A stretch of 64,000 bases of DNA, taken from Polyangium aurulentum. Lineage in GTDB: Bacteria; Myxococcota_A; Polyangia; Polyangiales; Polyangiaceae. Below are positions 17,613 to 26,613 of the stretch, one piece after another (position 1 is the first letter of the stretch; each line of letters begins with the position of its first letter). The position numbers and the translations under genes were made by a program. Location of the stretch: positions 37,979 through 101,978 of the forward strand of contig CAMCKZ010000001.1 of the NCBI GenBank assembly GCA_945875545.1, given 5' to 3'. The notes below the pieces were generated by a model. That model saw only the letters and a list, made by a program, of their open reading frames with translations. It ran no database searches and was not told where the DNA came from.

Positions 17613-19250
17613 TCAGGTGTCGGTGATGTCGGTCATGCTCATGAGGCCCTGAGGCAGGCCCACTTCGCGATCGAGGGCCGCCTGCGTTTGGTCGAACCAC
17701 TGTTGCGTTTCGGCGTGGGTATCGCCGATGCAGGTGATGCCCACCTTGCCGAACTGACTGAGGGCGCCCGTGAGCTGGAAGATGACGCCGGAGTCCGTCC
17801 AGGGGCGGTAATGGAGGCCGTGAACCGCGGCGATGTCGAGGAGGTCTTCGACCGCGAGCCCTTTGTACTCGGGCCGCATCAAGCTGTCGCTCGCGACGTA
17901 GCAGCGCTCTTCGCCGCGACGCGTGCGGAATACACCCGTCGCGGGATCGTACTTTCCGTCGTTGACGAGCTTCATGAGTTTGAGCGGATGCGTGGTGCCG
18001 CTCATACGAAGGTTGATCTCGATGGCCGACCTGCCCCACGTGCCATCGGGGTTTCGGAACGTCACAAAGTCGACGGCGGCGCGCCCAATAACGCCCTTCG
18101 AGACGAGCACGCGGCCGACCTTCATGGCGTCTGCTTGGATGGCGAGGCGGTACTCGGGATCGGCCGGAAACCGGCACCCGAGGTAGGTCTGGCCGTCGGC
18201 TCCGAGAATTTGATCGTGCGTTGAAATAGCCTGCAATTCGCCGCGCGGATTGATTCGCAGTTGCGCGCTCGGGCTGTTCTTATCGACGCCCTCGACGAAC
18301 GCTTCAACGACGCCGCCGAGGGCTTGCATGCGGCTCCGAAACGAGGCCCAATTTTCGTGTTTCGCAAAAAACCGCATGTGCGGCAAGGCCCCGATCACGG
18401 CCTCTACACGGCCCGAATGACTCGCTTGGCCCGGCGCCGCTCCGTCGAGGGGTGCCAGGTCCAAACACGCGTTGCCTTCGCCGCTAAAGCCGTCGTCGTG
18501 CTTCACCATCACGCGGCGCAACGTGGGATCGTCTTCCCACATACCGGCCACCGCTTCGCCCACTTCGCGCTCGCTTCGAACGTCTTCGGCACCGGCAGGA
18601 AACGGAATGCCCGCCGCACGAAATGCCTTGCGCGAACCGGACTTGGTACCGAGGTGCACAAGCTCCGGATCGAGCCCGTAAAGCGGAATGCCAATGCGCA
18701 CCGCAAGCGATCGCTCGCGATGCGTAGCGGCGAAGCACATCATGTAGGCGCGATCCGGATCGATGGACCGACGAATGCGTTCGATCAACCGCGGGCGCTC
18801 AAGAACCTTCTCGGTGAGCGGCTTCGGAGTGGCGTCGTAACACGAGAGAAACGACACGCGTTCGCGCACGTGAGCCGACGGAATGCCTGAAATTTGCGCG
18901 ATAATGTAATCGATCGTCGCGGGATGCATAGGCTGGCTCGTCACGTAGACGATACGCGCCCGCGCATGCCGGAGCATGGCGAGGGAAAAGAGCATGCGTT
19001 CTTCGTAGTGGTTGAAACCCGCCACCGACGAATACGACATGCCCTCGAGGGAGAGCGACGGCACGACGACGATGTAACGGCGACCCGCGTCGAGGGATCG
19101 AACCTTTTCCCAAGCGTCGAGGAGCTTCGATTGGAGCCCGGCAAAGCGCTCAAGTTCTTCGTCGGGGGTCGGCGGAGGGTTCGAGCGGAAAGCCGTGGGA
19201 AGGCGGTGAGGCTGGGAGCTCTCGAGGTCAAAGCGCATGGACGATGGCAC
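17613..19250 (-). CDS. PGM1-related peptide ligase (ATP-grasp)
   Basis: 545 residues. The N-terminal region has RRYIVVVPSLSLEGM and NHYEERMLFSLAMLR, followed by YVTSQPMHPATIDYI, the block typical of pheganomycin PGM1-like peptide ligases. The ATP-grasp core includes GTKSGSRKAFRAAGIPFPAG, VMVKHDDGFSGEGN and the metal-binding end RSAIEINLRMSGTTHP. PGM1 enzymes join an amino-acid-like starter to peptides through an acyl-phosphate. It is the last gene of a minus-strand string with an ATP-grasp enzyme and a glutamine amidotransferase. The start could be GTG 19250 or ATG 19238; neither has a clear ribosome site. The substrate is unknown. Confidence 0.85.
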   Translation of the reverse strand: MPSSMRFDLESSQPHRLPTAFRSNPPPTPDEELERFAGLQSKLLDAWEKVRSLDAGRRYIVVVPSLSLEGMSYSSVAGFNHYEERMLFSLAMLRHARARIVYVTSQPMHPATIDYIIAQISGIPSAHVRERVSFLSCYDATPKPLTEKVLERPRLIERIRRSIDPDRAYMMCFAATHRERSLAVRIGIPLYGLDPELVHLGTKSGSRKAFRAAGIPFPAGAEDVRSEREVGEAVAGMWEDDPTLRRVMVKHDDGFSGEGNACLDLAPLDGAAPGQASHSGRVEAVIGALPHMRFFAKHENWASFRSRMQALGGVVEAFVEGVDKNSPSAQLRINPRGELQAISTHDQILGADGQTYLGCRFPADPEYRLAIQADAMKVGRVLVSKGVIGRAAVDFVTFRNPDGTWGRSAIEINLRMSGTTHPLKLMKLVNDGKYDPATGVFRTRRGEERCYVASDSLMRPEYKGLAVEDLLDIAAVHGLHYRPWTDSGVIFQLTGALSQFGKVGITCIGDTHAETQQWFDQTQAALDREVGLPQGLMSMTDITDT

Positions 19251-19296
19251 ACGCCAATCGTCGCGGTTTTTTCGCGATCAGGGAAGCCCGTAAATG

Positions 19297-19331
19297 CCGA
19301 GAGGCACCAACTTATGATTGGTGCCTCTCGG
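19297..19331. repeat. Perfect 14-bp inverted repeat between two ATP-grasp genes
   Basis: CCGAGAGGCACCAA (19297-19310), a seven-base loop, and TTGGTGCCTCTCGG (19318-19331) match perfectly. No T run follows on either strand. It lies in the 105-base gap between the second ATP-grasp gene and the PGM1-like gene, so it may set their relative expression by RNA processing or attenuation. A small TCGCG/CGCGA hairpin lies at 19261-19277. Confidence 0.8.
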
Positions 19332-19355
19332 TCGATGCTCAGAAACGCGGGCGGC

Positions 19356-20384
19356 CTATTTTTTCTTCTTGGCCGATTCGCTCTTCGGGGCCGCCGCCGC
19401 ATTGAGCCGGGCCACAGGGCCGAGATCGTTCGCGTGGGCACCGCCCGCAATCCACTCTTGGAAGAGGTGGCGCTTTGGGGGAGCGATTTTGCCCTTGACG
19501 ATGCCCACCGTGAACTGGGCCATCTGATCGACGACGAGGTCGAAATAGTGCTCTGTTATCGACCACTTATCCATGTCCGGGGCAGGGTTCGTGAAGTCGA
19601 TCGCGTAGGGCACGCCGTCTTTGATCGCGAACTCCACGGAGTTCATGTCGTAGCCGAGGCCGTGGCATAGCTTCCACGCGCCATCGACGACTTTTTGGTT
19701 CAGATCGGCACCGAGCCAGTCGGGTTCTTCAACGAGGTACCGGCCCATGCCGATGGGACCGCGCAATTTGGGATCGTAGTGAATCGGCAAAATGAAGTCG
19801 CGGCCGATGCAGATGCAGCGCACGTAGTTGTCGAAGTCGATGAACTCTTGGAGCGTCATCGGGAGGATGTCGCTTTTGTTGTAAGCTACAAACAGTTCTT
19901 CGATGTTGTTGACTTTGGTGACGTGCTTCCAGCCGCCGCCCTGGGCGGGTTTCAAGATCGCGGGAAAGCCGATGTACTTGCAAATTCCCTCCCAATCGAT
20001 GGGGAACTCGAGGTTGCGCAGCGAGCGCTGCTTGTCGATGGCGGGAATGTATTCGCGCTGAGGGAGCAGCACGGTTTTTGGAACGGTGACGCCGAGCTTT
20101 GCTGCCACGCTGAAGCCAAAAAACTTGTCGTCTGCGGACCACCAAAGGGGGTCGTTGATGCAGTAGGTACCCGCGAGCTGCGCCGCCTTCAGGTGAAGCC
20201 TGTAGTGCTCAACTTCTTGAGAAATGCGATCGATGAGCACGGAGTATTTTTTCTCGAATCGCTCGTCGGTGCCGCCAATTTTGGCGAGCTCCGCGGTGAC
20301 GCCAGACTCCTTGTTCACGCGATCGATAAACGCGGGAGGGAAAGTGTTTTCCCAGCCAACCAACAGGCCGATGCGCTCCGACAT
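19356..20384 (-). CDS. ATP-grasp ligase, RimK/carbamoyl-phosphate-synthetase-like
   Basis: 342 residues. The ATP-grasp fold is shown by FPAILKPAQGGGWKHVTKV (glycine-rich loop with Lys), the adenine-binding segment MTLQEFIDFDNYVRCICIG, and the acidic metal site YAIDFTNPAPDMDKW. The N-terminal domain carries FPPAFIDRVN and CINDPLWWSADDK. The C-terminus is Ala/Lys rich. ATG 20384 is preceded by GAGGAG. It lies between the glutamine amidotransferase and the PGM1-like ligase and probably activates a carboxylate in the same pathway, perhaps for amide formation with ammonia from the amidotransferase. The exact substrate cannot be read from the sequence. Confidence 0.85.
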   Translation of the reverse strand: MSERIGLLVGWENTFPPAFIDRVNKESGVTAELAKIGGTDERFEKKYSVLIDRISQEVEHYRLHLKAAQLAGTYCINDPLWWSADDKFFGFSVAAKLGVTVPKTVLLPQREYIPAIDKQRSLRNLEFPIDWEGICKYIGFPAILKPAQGGGWKHVTKVNNIEELFVAYNKSDILPMTLQEFIDFDNYVRCICIGRDFILPIHYDPKLRGPIGMGRYLVEEPDWLGADLNQKVVDGAWKLCHGLGYDMNSVEFAIKDGVPYAIDFTNPAPDMDKWSITEHYFDLVVDQMAQFTVGIVKGKIAPPKRHLFQEWIAGGAHANDLGPVARLNAAAAPKSESAKKKK

Positions 20385-20519
20385 ATGTGCTCCTCAATCG
20401 TATGCGGGACCAAAGCTGGCCTCGCGGTATCGTTGTCGCAAAGCCCAGCGCCACGCTCAAGTAGAACTTTTGCCGCGAAGAGTTTTAGCGTGAAGCGCGA
20501 CCGCTGGCGTTGACGCCCC

Positions 20520-21467
20520 TTAAGGTGCCGAGGGAAGGTCTGGATGCATTCCGAGCAGTACCGAAAGATCGGCACCGGAAAGGGCTTCCACGGGGCCGTA
20601 CGGCATGCCGTCCCACCCACGGGCGGCGGAAATGGCGTTAAATCGGCGCCGCATCCACCCGGGAATAACCTCGTGATGCACCCGCGCGACCCGCTCGGGG
20701 TTTTTGATCGTCTTGAGCATGCGGTCGAAGGTGAGGTCGCCGTAGCTATCGACGAAGGCGCGCTGTTGCTCGGGGCGATCGATCCAATTGAAGATGCCCG
20801 CGAGGTCGGCTTCAGGATGAAACTGCACGGTCTCGATGGCCTCGCCGACGTTGAACGCCAGCACCGCAAAGCCCTTGTCGTCTTGGCCCTCGCGGGATTC
20901 GCGCGCAAGAATCGAGCCGTTGAGGGCCGCGAGCCGTTTTTCGTCGAGGTTGATGACCTCCCAATTGCGATGCTCGAACGCAAAAAGCCGATCGCCAAAT
21001 GGCGCCAACAGCGGGTGCCGACGGCCTGCCGCCGTCGTGTAGACGGGCATCACGCCGAACTTGCGGCCGTCGCGCGGAATGACCTCGGCGATGTTCAAGT
21101 GCATCGTCACGAGTTCGTAAGAATAGCAGATGGCGAACATCGCGGGCGCGTCGCCGGGATCGCGATCGTGCGCCTCGACGAGGCCGTCGCTGAAACGCCG
21201 AAAATCATCGTACCACGGCGTGCCCAGGCCCTCGAGCGGCGACCCCGGACCACCACTCGCAATGTACAAATCTTGGTCGCGCGGAATGGGGTTCAGCGTG
21301 TCGCGCGGACTCACGGAACGGACCTCGATGGGCAGCGTGGGATTCGACTCGCGAAGCTCGCCCTCAAATCGTGCGATGACCGATTGCAGGCACCGCATTG
21401 CCTGATTCTCGACCCCCGCGTTCATGTCGATAAAGCAGACTTTCACGGGGGGAGGCGCGGCGGGCAT
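20520..21467 (-). CDS. Class I glutamine amidotransferase
   Basis: 315 residues from ATG 21467. The nucleophile is C114 in AMFAICYSYEL (the GxCxGxQ elbow with substitutions), and the His/Glu pair is H217/E219 in VQFHPEAD, so the triad is complete. The oxyanion segment ASGGPGSP is also present. The C-terminal extension (about 225-315) is not part of the core domain. It is the first gene of a minus-strand set with two ATP-grasp enzymes, 135 bases upstream of the next one, and could supply ammonia for amide or amine formation. A subtilase gene diverges 169 bases away. Confidence 0.85.
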   Translation of the reverse strand: MPAAPPPVKVCFIDMNAGVENQAMRCLQSVIARFEGELRESNPTLPIEVRSVSPRDTLNPIPRDQDLYIASGGPGSPLEGLGTPWYDDFRRFSDGLVEAHDRDPGDAPAMFAICYSYELVTMHLNIAEVIPRDGRKFGVMPVYTTAAGRRHPLLAPFGDRLFAFEHRNWEVINLDEKRLAALNGSILARESREGQDDKGFAVLAFNVGEAIETVQFHPEADLAGIFNWIDRPEQQRAFVDSYGDLTFDRMLKTIKNPERVARVHHEVIPGWMRRRFNAISAARGWDGMPYGPVEALSGADLSVLLGMHPDLPSAP

Positions 21468-21636
21468 GACCCTTAACTCCGTATCACGGGACCCCTGCCG
21501 GTACGAAGTGGCCGTTAAAGTATTTTGGGGAAGAGGTGAGAAATTCTTCGGATTTCGGGCGGCTAGCCCACGGTTCTTGCATGAAATGCGGTGAAAGCTC
21601 GACACCACCCCAAGACGCTGTTTCAAGGGGGTGTCC

Positions 21637-22815
21637 ATGGCCGCCGAATCGTCGTCGTCTCCCCCGCCCGTTGAAAGTATCAGTCCACCGCCGGGACTGC
21701 CGAATGTTGGGCCCCTTGCGAGCCGCATGGAGACCAATGCGGACTTCACGGGGCGCGGCATCACGATCGCGTTTATCGATTCGGGCTTCTACGCGCACCC
21801 GGACCTCACCGAACCGCGGAACCGCATCCTCGTTCACTACGATGTTCGCGCCGGAGTGACGACGATTCGCGCGTGCCCGCCCCCCGACGTCAGTTCGTGG
21901 CACGGCATGATGACGAGCGTCGTGTGCGCGGGCAATGGCCACCTTTCGAAGGGCCGATACGAGGGTTTGGCACCGGACGCCGAGGTGGTTCTTCTCAAGG
22001 CAGGAACCGTCGGGCGCATTGCCCATCACGACATTCGTCGCGGCATCGATTGGGCGATCAAGCACCGCGAAGAATACGCGATTCGCGTGCTGAATATTTC
22101 GTGCGGCGGCGATTACGAGGCCACGTACGTCGACGACCCCATTTGCCGCGCCGTCGAAGAAGCCACGCGTGTGGGCATCGTGGTTGTGGCCGCCGTGGGC
22201 AACGCCGGGTGGAATACGAGCCATCGCGTGCTGCCTCCCGCAAGCTCCCCCGCCGCCATCACCGTGGGCGGAATCGACGACGCGAAAGACGCCATGATCG
22301 GGCGCGTGGGCATGTACCACTCGAGTTTCGGGCCCACCATCGATGGCCTTCAGAAGCCAGAAATCACAGCGCAAGCGAACTGGGTTGTGGCACCGATCCT
22401 TCCGCAAACGCCCACCTCGGCGCAGGCGCAACTTCTCGACGGCCTCGTGCGCTGCGCAACCGACGAAGAGGCCAAGGCGTTGCTTCTCGCGAACGCGGGC
22501 GTCGATGCGGATCTCGATGCGGTCGTGAACCGCGAAAGTTACTTTCTCAAGAACCTCCTCGACATCAAAAGGCGCGATCAAAAAATCGTTTCGGGTCACT
22601 ACAAATACGTCGACGGCACCTCGTTTGCGGCACCGATCGTCAGTGCCGTGGTCGCGCAGATGCTCGAAGCGAATCCGCAACTCGCGCCGTACCAAGTGAA
22701 GAAGATTTTGATCGACACCGCAACGAGGTTGCCAAACGTGCCCGTGGACCGCCAAGGTTGGGGCGTTATCAACCCGGCAAACGCTGTAAAAAAAGCTCAA
22801 AAGTGCCGATTGTGA
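21637..22815 (+). CDS. Subtilisin-like S8 serine peptidase without signal peptide
   Basis: 392 residues. The catalytic triad is intact: D48 in AFIDSGF, H89 in SSWHGMMTS, S329 in DGTSFAAPI; the oxyanion Asn is in AVGNAGWN. There is no signal peptide and no propeptide-like domain, so the enzyme should act in the cytoplasm. An inserted helical segment (about 245-310) separates the oxyanion region from the Ser. ATG 21637 follows AAGGGGG. It is divergent from the amidotransferase/ATP-grasp genes, which suggests it may process a peptide substrate or product of that cluster. That link is inference. Confidence 0.9.
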   Translation: MAAESSSSPPPVESISPPPGLPNVGPLASRMETNADFTGRGITIAFIDSGFYAHPDLTEPRNRILVHYDVRAGVTTIRACPPPDVSSWHGMMTSVVCAGNGHLSKGRYEGLAPDAEVVLLKAGTVGRIAHHDIRRGIDWAIKHREEYAIRVLNISCGGDYEATYVDDPICRAVEEATRVGIVVVAAVGNAGWNTSHRVLPPASSPAAITVGGIDDAKDAMIGRVGMYHSSFGPTIDGLQKPEITAQANWVVAPILPQTPTSAQAQLLDGLVRCATDEEAKALLLANAGVDADLDAVVNRESYFLKNLLDIKRRDQKIVSGHYKYVDGTSFAAPIVSAVVAQMLEANPQLAPYQVKKILIDTATRLPNVPVDRQGWGVINPANAVKKAQKCRL

Positions 22816-22982
22816 CAGGGCGCGCAATCTCGCTGGCATGCGGACGCTCGGACTCGCTCGGAATAGCCTGAAGGGCGCCTATTGCAGTGAGCGCGCACTC
22901 TTCCGCGCATGCTGCGTGTAGCCTCCGCATCGGTGAAGTTACGGGCTCGCCGTCATCAATCGTGTCGTGTTAGGCACGCGGT

Positions 22983-23720
22983 ATGCGTTCCGTCGTCGCG
23001 CCGATTTTCGTTGGCTTCCTCCTCGCCGTTGGTTCCTCGGGCTGCCAGTCCAAAGACGAGATGAAGTACAAGCCTTCACCCGTTTCCACGGCCGCGAAGC
23101 CGGTGCTTCCCGCCGTTCCCACCATCGCCACCAATTTCAAAGAGGGCGAAGCCTTCACGGTCTACGGGGCAACGCACCATCTCAAGAGCCGCATCCACAG
23201 CAAAGATGTGACCAGCAAAGAGATCACAATCGTTGGCACCATCGTTTCTGAGAACATCTCGTCGGCAGACACTTGCGCGTGGCACAAGACCGGCAAGGCC
23301 GACCCGGAAGACTGCAAGACCGACATCCCGACCTTCGCCATCGCCGACGATGCCGCCGCCGATCCGGGAGGCACCAAGCCGCGCATTCGCGTGATCGGCT
23401 GGGCTTCGAACTTTGCGAACGTCTTCGAGGCTTTCAACGCGTACCGAGGCAAAAAAGAAGCGCCGAAAGAACCCGTGGCCGACGAGCTGAACGGCAAGCA
23501 AATTCCCTTTCCGCTGCCTGCGGTCGGCGCGCGCGTTAAGGTCACCGGTACCTACGATTTTGGCTCCTCGGGCAAGGTTTCAGACCCGGTGAACGGCGTC
23601 ATGACCTACGCGAAACTTGAACTGCTCACGCCGGCGCCCGCCGAAGTGGAGGCACCACAGGCCCCGCCAGCCGCGTCACCAAGTAAGTCAGTAGGCAAGC
23701 CCGCGGGCAAGAAGAAGTAG
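22983..23720 (+). CDS. Lipoprotein, unknown function
   Basis: 245 residues. Signal sequence with lipobox AVGSSGC places lipidation at Cys 21. The mature part has an OB-like beta pattern (KEITIVGTIVSENI, then RIRVIGWASNFANV and GARVKVTGTYDF), two internal Cys (in DTCAWHKTGKADPEDC), and a Pro/Ala/Lys-rich C-terminus. No family is recognised. It ends 85 bases before the convergent receiver-PilZ gene; that gap holds a 22-bp tandem repeat. Confidence 0.65.
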   Translation: MRSVVAPIFVGFLLAVGSSGCQSKDEMKYKPSPVSTAAKPVLPAVPTIATNFKEGEAFTVYGATHHLKSRIHSKDVTSKEITIVGTIVSENISSADTCAWHKTGKADPEDCKTDIPTFAIADDAAADPGGTKPRIRVIGWASNFANVFEAFNAYRGKKEAPKEPVADELNGKQIPFPLPAVGARVKVTGTYDFGSSGKVSDPVNGVMTYAKLELLTPAPAEVEAPQAPPAASPSKSVGKPAGKKK

Positions 23721-23754
23721 GGTTCTCGCGGCGTCGAACAGGGTGCTCCCTTCA

Positions 23755-23802
23755 CGTAAATTGCCTGCGGAGTGCACGTAGATTGCATGCAGAGCGCACG
23801 TA
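23755..23802. repeat. 22-bp tandem repeat, palindrome-related, between convergent genes
   Basis: Two units of 22 bases begin with CACGTA (near 23753 and 23775), and a partial third follows with CACGTA at 23797. The unit pattern is CACGTARATTGCMTGCRGAG. The half-sites give near-matches to the dispersed palindrome: CGTAGATTGCA at 23777 and TGCAGAGCGCA at 23788, each with one mismatch. It lies between two convergent stops. Confidence 0.7.
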
Positions 23803-23805
23803 ACC

Positions 23806-24930
23806 TTATGGGACGAGCGAGCTGGCGCGAAGGGCTCGGTACCCGTCCAAAAAGCGTTGGCGGTCCGTCGCGCTGCCATCGGATATTTCAAAACCAAAGC
23901 CCATGGGTACGGTGGCTTGGTCGTTCGGGCCATAGGGCCTGCGCCACTGCACGACGCCCTCAAGGCGCACGCGGCGGTCGGAGCGCGGCGGCTGAAGCTC
24001 GAGCCACACGGTCTCTTTGGCCGGGGGCGCAAGAAGCGTGCGCACGTACATCCCCGTTTCGCTCACGTTGTACGTGATGCCCACTTCATCTTCGGCGCGC
24101 CCCGCGAGGCGAAAATGCACCGTCGAACCGAAGAGGAGCCGCGCGCTTCCCCGGCCCTCGGTGCCCCCACCGCGGGCCAGTTCGTTGGCGACGAAAAGGA
24201 CGTTCTCCGGCGGTGCGAAGGCGTCTGCGAGGGCGACGTAGGGCAGCCCCTCGATGAGTGGTGCCAGCTGGGGCACGCGCTTTGGCTCCACGACCAGAAC
24301 CCATTGAGAGGGCAGCCCGGCGAGACGCGCCCGCTTGATCTTCGCGAGCGCCGCCGCCGGGTCATCGGTGCCATCGAGAACCGCGAGCTTGGCGTTGTTT
24401 TTTTGCGCCGACTCCACGGCCTCTGCGGCGTCGCCGGCAAACTCGATGGCGTAACCCGCCGTATGCAAAGTGCGCCCGAGAACGATGCGCCGCCGCGGGT
24501 CGTCGCTGGCTACAACGGCCACGCCGCGCTGCCGCATCGAGAGAGAAGCGGTAGATGCATTCTGCAAGCTTCGAATGCGCGGGATCAACCGATGCAGGTG
24601 AGATTTCGGAACAACCTCGTCACCGCCGTAACCATAATTCGTGGAAAAAGACAGCTCATCAGCCGATGAAGCGAGCCCGATCAGCGGCGTTGACGCATGT
24701 TCGGGCTTGCGGCGAAGGGTGAGGGCGGAGTCCTCTGCGCCGTCGTCGTCGCCGTCGACCAAGGCGATGCAAGGCTCGCCGGCCTCGAGGTAGGCGAGCG
24801 CCGCAGCACCTGAAAGAAGAGGGAGCGCCAGATGGGGCAGTGCCTCGCGTACGGCAATGGAGACGCTGTCAAGAAGCGCGCGATTCGCACGTCCGATCAG
24901 AACAACGGGCCGCTGGTTTTCTGAACTCAT
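23806..24930 (-). CDS. Tandem receiver-like domains plus C-terminal PilZ domain
   Basis: 374 residues. Two receiver-like segments are visible: one at about 8-125 (with ALVDGDDDG at the phosphoacceptor position and DEVVPKS including the Lys) and a second at about 133-245 (AVLDGTDD, but without the conserved Lys). The C-terminal about 100 residues look like a PilZ domain (VGITYNVSETGMYVRT, LELQPP, then RLEGVVQWRR). The usual RxxxR c-di-GMP motif is not obvious, so it may be a non-binding PilZ. Likely cytoplasmic and linked to motility or surface regulation. ATG 24930 is chosen; no clear ribosome site. Contains the palindrome at 24556. Confidence 0.75.
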   Translation of the reverse strand: MSSENQRPVVLIGRANRALLDSVSIAVREALPHLALPLLSGAAALAYLEAGEPCIALVDGDDDGAEDSALTLRRKPEHASTPLIGLASSADELSFSTNYGYGGDEVVPKSHLHRLIPRIRSLQNASTASLSMRQRGVAVVASDDPRRRIVLGRTLHTAGYAIEFAGDAAEAVESAQKNNAKLAVLDGTDDPAAALAKIKRARLAGLPSQWVLVVEPKRVPQLAPLIEGLPYVALADAFAPPENVLFVANELARGGGTEGRGSARLLFGSTVHFRLAGRAEDEVGITYNVSETGMYVRTLLAPPAKETVWLELQPPRSDRRVRLEGVVQWRRPYGPNDQATVPMGFGFEISDGSATDRQRFLDGYRALRASSLVP

Positions 24931-24995
24931 GGTGCCCGAAGGAGACCGTGTTTTTGCCGGCAGCACAAGACGCAGAACGGCCTCGTGCGCGGCCC

Positions 24996-25724
24996 TCAGG
25001 TGTCGTCGAAAGCCCGCAGTGCCCCGAGCGCGGCCGCACCCATGGTCTCCGTTCGGAGCACCGACGAACCAAGGCGAACCGGGAGCCATGCATGCGCTTC
25101 GGCCCCTGCAATTTCAGCGGTTGTAAAGCCGCCTTCCGGGCCGATGGCGAGGGCGAGGGCCGTCCCCTGGGCAGCCGACGCGAGGGCTTCAAAAAACGGA
25201 AGAGGTGCCAGCGGATGAAGGATAAGACGCAGCGGCTCCGGTGCCTGCGCGAACACATCGAGGAGCGGCAGGGGGCCTGTGACGTTGGCCACGCGGGGAG
25301 TCAGGGCTTGGCGCGCGGTGTCCGCCGCGATTCGCTCCAGGCGAGCACGGAGTTTAGCACCCGCCGCGGCATCGAGTTTTCGGACCGAGCGCGCCGCATC
25401 GGCCACGACAAATTCTTTGACTCCAAGCTCGCAGGCGTCGCGAAGAACGTCGTCGATCTTGTCGCCCTTTCCGAGGCACTGAATGAGGCGCACGTCGCGA
25501 AGGTCATCGTTCGCGACCACGACCTCGGTCACCTCGATGTGCAGCGCGTCGGCCTCAAACCCAGTAAAATTCCCCCTTCCAGCGGTGCCGTGGCCGTCGA
25601 AGAGCTCGACCAACTGACCCACACGCGCGCGATGAACCACCGCCGCGTAGGCGAAGGCGCTGCCCCGAAGAGTGACCGGCCCGAGAGCGATCGGGGAATG
25701 AAAAACACGCAGCCGCCGGGCCAT
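24996..25724 (-). CDS. rsmE: 16S rRNA m3U1498 methyltransferase RsmE
   Basis: 242 residues. SPOUT-class enzyme that methylates U1498 of 16S rRNA using S-adenosylmethionine. Key blocks: an N-terminal PUA-like domain with VVHRARVGQLVELFDGHG, then KGDKIDDVLRDACELGV, the SAM knot AIGPEGGFT and LGSSVLRTETMGAAAL. It starts eight bases after the prmA stop on the same strand, a common pairing of ribosome-modifying genes. Confidence 0.95.
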   Translation of the reverse strand: MARRLRVFHSPIALGPVTLRGSAFAYAAVVHRARVGQLVELFDGHGTAGRGNFTGFEADALHIEVTEVVVANDDLRDVRLIQCLGKGDKIDDVLRDACELGVKEFVVADAARSVRKLDAAAGAKLRARLERIAADTARQALTPRVANVTGPLPLLDVFAQAPEPLRLILHPLAPLPFFEALASAAQGTALALAIGPEGGFTTAEIAGAEAHAWLPVRLGSSVLRTETMGAAALGALRAFDDT

Positions 25725-25731
25725 CAGATGG

Positions 25732-26613
25732 TCACGTGATCGGGGCCACGCCCGGCAACGGGGGTGCGCGAAAGACGAGAGCTATCCACTCGCCGCGTTG
25801 GCGTTCGTCGATGAACGTTGCGCGGGCATAGGCCTCCATCACGCTCTTACGTTGAAACGCGAGGAGGCCCGAGAGGAACACAAGACCGGCGGGTTCAACG
25901 CGCTGAAGAATTTGTTCGGCGAAGGGAACCAGCACCGAGGCCTCGATGTTTGCGAAGACGAGCGGCGCCTTCTCGCCCCCATCGGCGACGCCTGCAGCGC
26001 GCGTTGTGATGCGGGCCTCAAAGCCATTTCGTGCGGCATTTTCCAGAACAACCGGAAGGACATCCGCATCAAGATCCTCGGTTACCGCGGACGATGCGCC
26101 GAGCGCCAATGCCACGAAAGAGAGAATTCCGCTGCCGCACCCGAGGTCAAGAACGCGCCGGCCCCGCACCTCGTCGCGGTGCGCTCCGATCAGTTCCGAC
26201 ACCATGCTCGTCGATTCGTGAAGACCCGTTCCGAACGCGCGCCCGGGCTCCAGTTCCAAAACATGTTCCGGCGGATCGGTCGTCCACGCCTCCCACGGTG
26301 GGCGCACACCCACGCCTTCGCAGAGAAGAAACGGATGGTAGTGCTTTTTCCATTCGTCGCGCCACGCGTCGCCGACGACGTATTCGATGCGTGGGTTCCA
26401 CGCTTCGTCGAGCTCGCCGAGGGCCTCTCCCGCGAGCGTTTCATCAGCGAAAGATGCGACGATCGTCGTGCAGCCGTTGAGACCCTTGACGAGCGTCGTC
26501 TCGTCGCGCTCCTCGATGCCTTGCGCGCCGAGATCCCACAAAAGGGAGCAGACTCCGTCGGCGAGGTCGGCGGGGACGTCCACGTGCACATACGGGTAGC
26601 GGGCTTCGCTCAC
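25732..26613 (-). CDS. prmA: Ribosomal protein L11 methyltransferase PrmA
   Basis: 293 residues. Trimethylates L11 lysines and the N-terminus. The SAM-binding motif I LDLGCGSGILSFVALALGA is present, followed by the acidic AVTEDLDADVLPVVLENA, and the FANIEASVLVPF block in place of NPpY-type NILA. The N-terminal substrate-binding domain (about 1-90) is conserved in pattern. The start ATG overlaps the patatin gene's stop by four bases (ATGA), so it is the second gene of a patatin-prmA-rsmE string. Confidence 0.93.
   Translation of the reverse strand: MSEARYPYVHVDVPADLADGVCSLLWDLGAQGIEERDETTLVKGLNGCTTIVASFADETLAGEALGELDEAWNPRIEYVVGDAWRDEWKKHYHPFLLCEGVGVRPPWEAWTTDPPEHVLELEPGRAFGTGLHESTSMVSELIGAHRDEVRGRRVLDLGCGSGILSFVALALGASSAVTEDLDADVLPVVLENAARNGFEARITTRAAGVADGGEKAPLVFANIEASVLVPFAEQILQRVEPAGLVFLSGLLAFQRKSVMEAYARATFIDERQRGEWIALVFRAPPLPGVAPIT

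Noticed and set aside
19297..19331. Inverted repeat as an intrinsic terminator
   Set aside because: No T tract on either strand after the stem.
21484..22839. 451-codon minus-strand frame opposite the subtilase
   Set aside because: Plus strand carries the full S8 triad; the minus frame has no recognisable motif.
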